In this document: positions 6,718-12,036 of the stretch, in pieces | How the letters are laid out: the number at the start of each line of letters is the position of its first letter | Numbering within the stretch: position 1 is the first letter of the stretch | The notes under the pieces: generated by a model | Database searches by the model: none | Told to the model about the DNA's origin: nothing | The model's input: only the letters and a program-made list of their open reading frames with translations | From: an uncultured Dorea sp. | GTDB taxonomy: Bacteria > Bacillota_A > Clostridia > Lachnospirales > Lachnospiraceae | Length of the DNA stretch: 12,036 bases | Assembly: GCA_948468495.1 (NCBI GenBank) | Contig: CAOKJI010000017.1 | Coordinates: forward strand, 1-12,036 | Direction of reading: 5' to 3' | Program-made: the position numbers and the translations under genes

Positions 6718-6864
6718 GAAAAGATATTTTGTTAACTATCACGATAAATGTGTAACAAGCCTGTTAAAATATAGTCGAGAATTGTCAATCCTGCCGCGGA
6801 GGTTCCGCTGTGTTCCGGTTATATATAGTGGGCCTGAAGGTCTATATCCTGCAGATATGCGTAT
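6718..6864. other. Intergenic stretch between the pckA terminator and ald promoter
   Basis: No gene is seen. The stretch holds a small palindrome, TAACA-AGCC-TGTTA (6753-6766), about 36 bp upstream of the ald -35 box, a short inverted repeat GCGGA/TCCGC (6795-6807), and a 15-mer at 6808-6822 that matches the pckA leader (8580-8594) at 14 of 15 bases. These may belong to upstream control of ald, but none matches an operator I can name with confidence. Confidence 0.3.
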
Positions 6865-6897
6865 AAAAAACAGGCGCGGTCTTCCGCGCCTGTTTTT
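6865..6897 (-). terminator. Intrinsic terminator of pckA
   Basis: CAGGCGCGG (6871-6879) and CCGCGCCTG (6884-6892) form a perfect 9-bp stem over TCTT. It is flanked by A6 on one side and T5 on the other, so it can work on both strands. It lies about 32 nt past the pckA stop. Confidence 0.93.
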
Positions 6898-6928
6898 ATA
6901 TAGTAATAAGTGATTATTCCTCCGACTT

Positions 6929-8533
6929 TTATAACTGAGGACCTGCCGGTACCAGTGCCTTGCCGGCCTCATTGCCTTCATACTTAGCAAAGTTCTTGAT
7001 AAATCTTCCAGCCAAATCCTTTGCCTTAGCTTCCCACTCTGCAGCGTCTGCATAAGTATCGCGGGGATCAAGGATTCCTGTGTCTACGCCGTTCAGCTCT
7101 GTCGGTACTTCAAGGTTGAAGTAAGGAATCTTCTTGGTCGGTGCGTTCTTGATGTCTCCGTTCAGGATTGCATCAATGATTCCGCGGGTATCCTTAATGG
7201 AAATACGCTTTCCGCTTCCGTTCCAGCCTGTATTCACAAGGTAAGCCTTTGCTCCGCTCATCTCCATTCTCTTAACAAGCTCTTCTGCATACTTCGTTGG
7301 ATGCAGCTCTAAGAATGCCTGGCCGAAGCATGCGGAGAAGGTAGGCGTCGGCTCGGTAATTCCGCGCTCGGTGCCTGCAAGCTTTGCTGTAAAACCTGAC
7401 AGGAAGTAATACTTGGTCTGCTCTGGCGTCAGAACAGATACCGGAGGAAGTACGCCGAATGCATCCGCCGACAGGAAGATTACTTCCTTTGCAGCCGGCG
7501 CTGCGGATATCGGACGCACAATCTTCTCAATATGGTCAATTGGATAAGACACACGTGTATTCTCTGTTACGCTCTTGTCTGCGAAATCAATCTTGCCGTT
7601 CTCATCCAGCGTTACATTTTCAAGCAAAGCATTGCGCTTGATTGCATTGTAGATATCCGGCTCAGACTCCTTGTCAAGATTGATAACCTTCGCATAGCAG
7701 CCGCCTTCAAAGTTAAATACGCCGTTGTCATCCCAGCCATGCTCGTCATCACCAATCAGAAGACGCTTTGGATCGGTTGACAGGGTTGTCTTACCTGTTC
7801 CTGACAGACCAAAGAAGATAGCTGTATTCTCACCATTCATATCTGTATTGGCAGAGCAGTGCATAGCGGCGATACCCTTCAGAGGCAGATAGTAGTTCAT
7901 CATAGAGAACATACCCTTCTTCATCTCTCCGCCGTACCATGTATTCGCAATTACCTGCTCGCGGCTTGTAATATTGAACATGGCAACTGTCTCAGAGTGA
8001 AGCCCCAGCTCCTTGTAATTCTCTACCTTAGCCTTAGAAGCATTGTAAACTACAAAGTCAGGCTCGAAGTTCTCAAGTTCCTCATCCGTCGGCTTAATAA
8101 ACATATTCCGGATAAAGTGAGCCTGCCATGCAACTTCCATAATAAAACGGATAGCCATACGTGTATCTGCATTTGTTCCGCAGAAAGCATCTACAACAAA
8201 CAGTCTCTTATTAGATAATTCTTTTACTGCGATATCCTTTACTGTTGCCCAAGTCTCCTCAGAAGCCGGATGATTGTCGTTCTTATACTCGTCAGTAGTC
8301 CACCATACCGTATCCTTTGAGTTCTCGTCCATAACAATGAACTTATCTTTCGGCGAACGTCCCGTATAAATACCGGTCATAACATTCACTGCACCCAGCT
8401 CACTTACCTGTCCCTTCTCATAGCCTTCGAGTTCTGGTTTGGTCTCTTCTTCAAATAACAATTCATAGGAAGGATTATAGACGATTTCTTTTGTTCCTGT
8501 AATTCCATACTTAGTTAAATCAATCTTTGCCAT
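6929..8533 (-). CDS. pckA: Phosphoenolpyruvate carboxykinase (ATP)
   Basis: This cytoplasmic 534-residue enzyme interconverts oxaloacetate plus ATP with PEP, CO2 and ADP. In anaerobes it often runs toward oxaloacetate and conserves ATP. ATP-family marks are complete: [10 protein letters not shown] (56-65, substrate arginine R59), the metal-site stretch ending in AAMHCSAN (H225), the P-loop GLSGTGKTT (242-250, K248), the second kinase motif LIGDDEHGW (259-267, with the D262/D263 pair), and the adenine-side region [17 protein letters not shown] (434-450). Length matches the family (about 530-540). The ATG at 8533 has only a weak ribosome site (GGGG about 15 nt upstream), but the N-terminus is the usual one. 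It has its own sigma-A promoter and strong terminator, so it is probably expressed on its own. Read-through from thrC is also possible, since no clear hairpin terminator is seen between them. Confidence 0.97.
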   Translation of the reverse strand: MAKIDLTKYGITGTKEIVYNPSYELLFEEETKPELEGYEKGQVSELGAVNVMTGIYTGRSPKDKFIVMDENSKDTVWWTTDEYKNDNHPASEETWATVKDIAVKELSNKRLFVVDAFCGTNADTRMAIRFIMEVAWQAHFIRNMFIKPTDEELENFEPDFVVYNASKAKVENYKELGLHSETVAMFNITSREQVIANTWYGGEMKKGMFSMMNYYLPLKGIAAMHCSANTDMNGENTAIFFGLSGTGKTTLSTDPKRLLIGDDEHGWDDNGVFNFEGGCYAKVINLDKESEPDIYNAIKRNALLENVTLDENGKIDFADKSVTENTRVSYPIDHIEKIVRPISAAPAAKEVIFLSADAFGVLPPVSVLTPEQTKYYFLSGFTAKLAGTERGITEPTPTFSACFGQAFLELHPTKYAEELVKRMEMSGAKAYLVNTGWNGSGKRISIKDTRGIIDAILNGDIKNAPTKKIPYFNLEVPTELNGVDTGILDPRDTYADAAEWEAKAKDLAGRFIKNFAKYEGNEAGKALVPAGPQL

Positions 8534-8570
8534 GTTCGTTTTGACCCCATTTCTTAGTATTTGTATTCAC

Positions 8571-8586
8571 AACACAATTCTGTGTT
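8571..8586. promoter_or_regulatory. Palindrome at the predicted pckA transcription start
   Basis: AACACA (8571-8576) and TGTGTT (8581-8586) form a perfect 6-bp inverted repeat with a 4-bp gap, only a few bases past the predicted start. An operator is possible. It does not fit the CcpA cre or Rex consensus well. Confidence 0.35.
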
Positions 8587-8595
8587 CCGTTTATA

Positions 8596-8623
8596 ATTAT
8601 ACAAATCTGAGAAAAAAAATCAA
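8596..8623 (-). promoter_or_regulatory. Sigma-A promoter of pckA
   Basis: TTGATT (8623-8618) and perfect TATAAT (8601-8596) are separated by 16 bases on the minus strand. The start would be near 8589, giving a leader of about 55 nt. Confidence 0.65.
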
Positions 8624-8671
8624 CTTATTTTTTGTTATTTTTTTCACATATTGCTTTTTTCTCTGTTTTGC

Positions 8672-10162
8672 CTATAAATTCAACAATTTTCTCACTGTTT
8701 GTTCCATATTATCCACATCGCATTCCAGCGTATGAAGAATATCTGCATTCAAAATCTCTTCGATTGCCCCCGGAAGCTCCGTTCCAGATATACGCTTCAG
8801 CTCTTCCAAAAGCCGGAATTCGTCTTTGTCTGCGTAAATTTTGTCAATCGCGGTCATCACGCTCTTCACAAATTTATACGGACTTGCCGTCGACGCCACT
8901 ATGCACTTCGCCGTATCCTTCGTTCTCTTCCGGTACTCTGCGCAGACATAAGCCGCCACCGCGGTATGGGTGTCCATCACGTAGCCCGTCTTTTCATACA
9001 CTTCCCGGATTGCAGCCGCTGTTTGTTCTTCTGTCGCATATCCCGCTTCAAAATCCGCAAGCTCCGCCTTCATGTCTTCCGTAATCTGATAGATTCCCTC
9101 CCGGTTAAGGGCGTCCATAAGCTCCCGAATCCGGCCGTCGTCACATCCCGCTATCTGATAAATCAGACGTTCCAGATTACTGGAAATGAGAATATCCATG
9201 GAGGGTGATGTGGTTAGCACAAATTCTCTGTGCTTCTTATCATAAATTCCTGTCTGGAAGAAATCAAACAGAACCTTATTCTCATTGGATGCGCATATCA
9301 GCTTCCCAATTGGAATTCCCATCTGCTTTGCATAATATGCCGCCAGAATATTGCCGAAATTACCGGTTGGCACCACTACATTGACTGCCTCCCCAGACTG
9401 TATCTGCTCATTTTCCAAAAGTCTGGCATAAGCATATACATAGTAAACCACCTGAGGGACCAGACGGCCAATGTTAATGGAATTGGCTGATGAGAACTGA
9501 TATCCATGAGCTTCCAAATCCTTCCCCAGCTCTTTGTTCGCAAACATCGCTTTGACGCCGCTCTGCGCATTGTCAAAATTACCATGAATCGCCACGACTT
9601 CTACGTTATTTCCCTTCTGAGTAACCATCTGCAGTTCCTGTACCCTGCTGACGCCGTTCTTCGGATAAAATACAATAATCCGGGTCCCCTCCACATCTGC
9701 AAAACCTGCCATCGCCGCCTTGCCTGTATCGCCGGAAGTCGCAGTCAGAATCACAATCTCATTCTGTACCTGATTCTTCTTTGCAGAGGTTGTCAGAAGA
9801 TGCGGCAGAATAGACAGCGCCATATCTTTAAAAGCAATGGTTGCGCCATGAAAGAGCTCCAGATAATACGTATCATCCACTTTAGCCAGCGGCGCAATTT
9901 CCTCTGTGTCAAATTTGCTGTCATATGCCTTACGAATACAGCTCTTTAACTCCTCCTCTGTAAAATCCGTAAGAAATTCCTTCATAACCATATAGGCTGT
10001 CTCCTGATAAGACATCCCCTTAAGTTCATCCACAGATACGGATAACTTCGGAATCTGCTCCGGCACAAACAGTCCTCCGTCATCTGCCAGCCCTTTTAAG
10101 ATTGCCTGGGAAGCCGTCGCTGTTATATCAGCATTCCTCGTGCTTTTATATCGTATATTCAT
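8672..10162 (-). CDS. thrC: Threonine synthase
   Basis: The PLP enzyme converts O-phospho-L-homoserine to L-threonine and phosphate, the last step of threonine synthesis. The 496-residue protein is the long type, with the thrC N-terminal domain (YKSTRNADITATASQAILKG, GLADDGGLFVPEQIP). The PLP-binding lysine lies in ELFHGATIAFKDMAL (K112), followed by the phosphate-binding LTATSGDTGKAA (139-150). Later blocks SSANSINIGRLVPQVVYY and VPTGNFGNILAAYYAKQMG also match. The ATG at 10162 is preceded by AAAGGACAGAGAG. It starts 38 nt after the leuD stop with no terminator between them, so it is probably the third gene of a leuC-leuD-thrC transcript. Threonine is also a precursor of isoleucine. Confidence 0.96.
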   Translation of the reverse strand: MNIRYKSTRNADITATASQAILKGLADDGGLFVPEQIPKLSVSVDELKGMSYQETAYMVMKEFLTDFTEEELKSCIRKAYDSKFDTEEIAPLAKVDDTYYLELFHGATIAFKDMALSILPHLLTTSAKKNQVQNEIVILTATSGDTGKAAMAGFADVEGTRIIVFYPKNGVSRVQELQMVTQKGNNVEVVAIHGNFDNAQSGVKAMFANKELGKDLEAHGYQFSSANSINIGRLVPQVVYYVYAYARLLENEQIQSGEAVNVVVPTGNFGNILAAYYAKQMGIPIGKLICASNENKVLFDFFQTGIYDKKHREFVLTTSPSMDILISSNLERLIYQIAGCDDGRIRELMDALNREGIYQITEDMKAELADFEAGYATEEQTAAAIREVYEKTGYVMDTHTAVAAYVCAEYRKRTKDTAKCIVASTASPYKFVKSVMTAIDKIYADKDEFRLLEELKRISGTELPGAIEEILNADILHTLECDVDNMEQTVRKLLNL

Positions 10163-10200
10163 TGACTCTCTGTCCTTTCCCAGAGTATGTCCCCTGGATG

Positions 10201-10689
10201 TTATTTGTTACGGTTCGTATAATTTACCAGCCCTCCGGCAGCAATGAGTTCCTGCATAAATTCCGGAAAAGCCTGCCCCTGAAACTCAGTTCCTTTGGTA
10301 CGGTTATAAATCCTGCCATTGTCAAAATCAATCTCTACCTCATCCCCGGCCTCAATGCCCTTCGCAGCCTCCGGACATTCAATAATCGGAAGTCCGATAT
10401 TGATGGCATTCCGGTAGAAAATCCTCGCGAAAGTTTCCGCAATCACACAACTTACCCCAGCCGTTTTCAGGCAGAGGGGCGCGTGTTCTCTGGAAGAACC
10501 GCAGCCGAAATTCTTATTAGCGACAATTATGTCTCCCGGCTGAACCTTCCCTGCAAATTCCGGGTCTATATCCACCATGGCATGACTTGCCAGTTCCTTA
10601 GCGTCAAAAGAATTGAGATACCTTGCCGGAATAATTACGTCTGTGTCCACATTATCTCCGTATTTAAATACATGTCCTAATGCTTTCAT
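10201..10689 (-). CDS. leuD: 3-isopropylmalate dehydratase small subunit
   Basis: This 162-residue swivel-domain subunit works with LeuC to isomerise 2-isopropylmalate to 3-isopropylmalate in leucine synthesis; in the citramalate route the same pair serves isoleucine. The short archaeal/clostridial form is seen, with [15 protein letters not shown] (11-25) and the substrate-loop motif [12 protein letters not shown] (60-71). Its ATG overlaps the leuC stop in an ATGA, and GGAGGTGA just upstream lies inside the end of leuC, so the two are translationally coupled. Closely related homoaconitase-type small subunits cannot be ruled out fully by sequence alone. Confidence 0.94.
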   Translation of the reverse strand: MKALGHVFKYGDNVDTDVIIPARYLNSFDAKELASHAMVDIDPEFAGKVQPGDIIVANKNFGCGSSREHAPLCLKTAGVSCVIAETFARIFYRNAINIGLPIIECPEAAKGIEAGDEVEIDFDNGRIYNRTKGTEFQGQAFPEFMQELIAAGGLVNYTNRNK

Positions 10690-11966
10690 ACTCTGTCACC
10701 TCCAACTTTTTCCGGATTAGCGATATATCCTGCAATCGCGCTTGCCGCTGCCGTCTCCGGAGAAGCAAGATAAATCAGGGATTCCACGTGCCCCATTCTT
10801 CCCACAAAATTACGGTTCGTGGTAGAGACGCATTTCTCCCCTGCCGCCATAACGCCCATATGGCCGCCCATACATGGCCCGCAGCTCGGCGTGTTAACCG
10901 CGCATCCCGCGTCTACAAAGATATCCAGCAATCCTTCCGCAATACACTGCTTATAAATCTTCTGGGTTGCCGGAACCACCATAACGCGCACGTCCTCATG
11001 CACCTTATGACCCTTTAAAACCGCCGCCGCTTTCCGCAAATCAGACATACGGCCGTTTGTACAGGACCCGATAACCACCTGGTCAATCTTAATCGGCTCC
11101 ATCGCCTCTATCTCGTCAATGGTCTTCGCATTACCCGGAAGATGCGGGAATGCAACTGTCGGGCGAACCTCGCCCAAATCAATCTCGACTATCTGATCAT
11201 ATACCGCGTCCTCATCAGCCGTATATATCTTATATTCTTTCTTACAGTGCTCTTTCAAATATTCCTCCGTCTTACCGTCAACCGGGAAAATACCATTCTT
11301 CGCCCCCGCCTCAATCGCCATATTCGCAATCGTAAAACGGTCGTCCATAGAAAGATTCCTGATTCCGTCCCCGGTAAATTCCATAGACTTATAGAGCGCG
11401 CCGTCCACGCCAATCTTACCGATAATATGAATAATAATATCCTTGCCGCTGACATAAGCCCCCGGCTTGCCTTTCAGTACAAACTTTATCGCGCCCGGCA
11501 CCTTAAACCACAGCTCTCCCGTAGCCATTCCCGTAGAGACGTCCGTCGTACCAACGCCGGTAGAAAATGCTCCCAGCGCCCCGTATGTACAAGTGTGCGA
11601 ATCCGCGCCGATAATACATTCGCCTGCAGTCACAACTCCTGCCTCCGGCAGAATCGCATGCTCCACGCCGGATTTGCCCTGTTCAAAATACCAGCTTAAC
11701 TCCTGCTCTCTCGCAAACTCCCGGATAGCCTTGGAATTTTCCGCCGATTTAATATCCTTATTCGGTGTAAAATGATCCGGAACCAGAACTACTTTATCTT
11801 TATCAAATACTTTATCTGCCATCTGTCTAAAAATCGGCAGCGCCATCGGTCCGGTTATATCATTCGCCATAACCACATCCAGCTTCGCCATAATCAGCTG
11901 CCCTGCCTCTACACTGTCAAGACCCGCATGCGCTGCCAGAATCTTCTGTGTCATCGTCATTCCCAT
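10686..11966 (-). CDS. leuC: 3-isopropylmalate dehydratase large subunit
   Basis: The 426-residue aconitase-fold subunit has the three [4Fe-4S]-binding cysteines: C302 in GSCTNGR (300-306), and C362 and C365 in [12 protein letters not shown] (360-371). It also has DITGPMA (36-42), [22 protein letters not shown] split over residues 121-142, and the C-terminal [10 protein letters not shown]. The length matches the shorter archaeal/clostridial LeuC class rather than the 466-residue enterobacterial one. The ATG at 11966 follows AAAGGAGG at slightly long spacing (11 nt); ATGs at codons 3 and 5 are alternatives. The short upstream stretch contains a promoter, so leuC probably opens the transcript and leuA is not directly upstream within view. 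Related citramalate-pathway or homoaconitase roles remain possible. Confidence 0.95.
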   Translation of the reverse strand: MGMTMTQKILAAHAGLDSVEAGQLIMAKLDVVMANDITGPMALPIFRQMADKVFDKDKVVLVPDHFTPNKDIKSAENSKAIREFAREQELSWYFEQGKSGVEHAILPEAGVVTAGECIIGADSHTCTYGALGAFSTGVGTTDVSTGMATGELWFKVPGAIKFVLKGKPGAYVSGKDIIIHIIGKIGVDGALYKSMEFTGDGIRNLSMDDRFTIANMAIEAGAKNGIFPVDGKTEEYLKEHCKKEYKIYTADEDAVYDQIVEIDLGEVRPTVAFPHLPGNAKTIDEIEAMEPIKIDQVVIGSCTNGRMSDLRKAAAVLKGHKVHEDVRVMVVPATQKIYKQCIAEGLLDIFVDAGCAVNTPSCGPCMGGHMGVMAAGEKCVSTTNRNFVGRMGHVESLIYLASPETAAASAIAGYIANPEKVGGDRV

Positions 11967-11998
11967 GATGAAATACGCCTCCTTTTTACCTTATCCTT

Positions 11999-12026
11999 AT
12001 TCTATGTGCCATCATAACACAATCAA
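11999..12026 (-). promoter_or_regulatory. Probable sigma-A promoter of leuC-leuD-thrC
   Basis: TTGATT (12026-12021) and TAGAAT (12004-11999) are separated by 16 bases on the minus strand, about 30 nt before the leuC start. No T-box or leader peptide fits into this short leader, but the window ends just upstream, so other promoters cannot be excluded. Confidence 0.5.
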
Positions 12027-12036
12027 CGGTAACCGC

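Noticed and set aside
6739..7071. A 110-codon minus-strand frame overlapping the end of pckA and its terminator.
   Set aside because: It runs through the intrinsic terminator and the pckA coding end in another frame, and nothing supports translation.
8534..8671. A Rex or CcpA operator in the pckA promoter region.
   Set aside because: A TTCACAA half-site exists but the partner half is poor, and no cre-like sequence is found; only an unnamed palindrome is supported.
10102..10680. A 192-codon plus-strand open frame opposite leuD.
   Set aside because: It is antisense to a complete leuD with intact motifs; no recognisable protein features were found.
11142..11699. A 185-codon plus-strand open frame opposite leuC.
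   Set aside because: It is antisense to leuC, Arg/His/Asn-rich, with no family match or start signals.
1..12036. CRISPR array, insertion sequence, tRNA/rRNA or phage genes.
   Set aside because: No regularly spaced repeats, transposase or integrase motifs, tRNA-like folds or rRNA sequence were seen on either strand.

Overview
The window looks like part of a chromosome from a spore-forming Firmicute, most likely a Clostridium cluster XIVa / Lachnospiraceae-type gut anaerobe. This is inferred from a SpoIID-type protein, strong GGAGG ribosome sites, sigma-A promoters, a Firmicute-style 6S RNA, an ATP-type PEP carboxykinase and the general protein style. I could run no database search. Every gene I can support lies on the minus strand, so transcription runs from right to left.

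Right end to centre: leuC and leuD (isopropylmalate dehydratase, overlapping by 4 nt) are followed after 38 nt by thrC (threonine synthase), behind a promoter at the right edge. pckA (ATP-dependent PEP carboxykinase) follows with its own promoter and a strong terminator. Next comes an alanine module: ald (alanine dehydrogenase), which carries a one-base frameshift in this sequence, and an AGCS-family sodium/alanine symporter. Each of these two genes is closed by a terminator. Together they would import alanine and deaminate it to pyruvate; pckA links C4 acids and PEP.

Centre to left end: the gap after the symporter holds a 6S RNA gene with a sigma-A promoter, a foldable closing stem, central bubble and apical stem, and an intrinsic terminator. 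After it come a SpoIID/LytB-domain membrane protein and then a promoter-led pair: a YihY-family membrane protein and a HipA-like kinase-fold protein cut off by the left edge.

Most of the window is core metabolism and housekeeping. The points worth a second look are the exact one-base frameshift in ald, the 6S RNA in a gap that also carries a misleading small reading frame, two related 27-bp palindromes (one over the spoIID start, one after ald) whose stem differences are partly compensatory, repeated operator-like motifs around the ald promoter, a purine-rich repeated leader before the symporter, and a HipA-like protein with no visible HipB partner. I found no CRISPR array, transposase, tRNA, rRNA or clear defence system.
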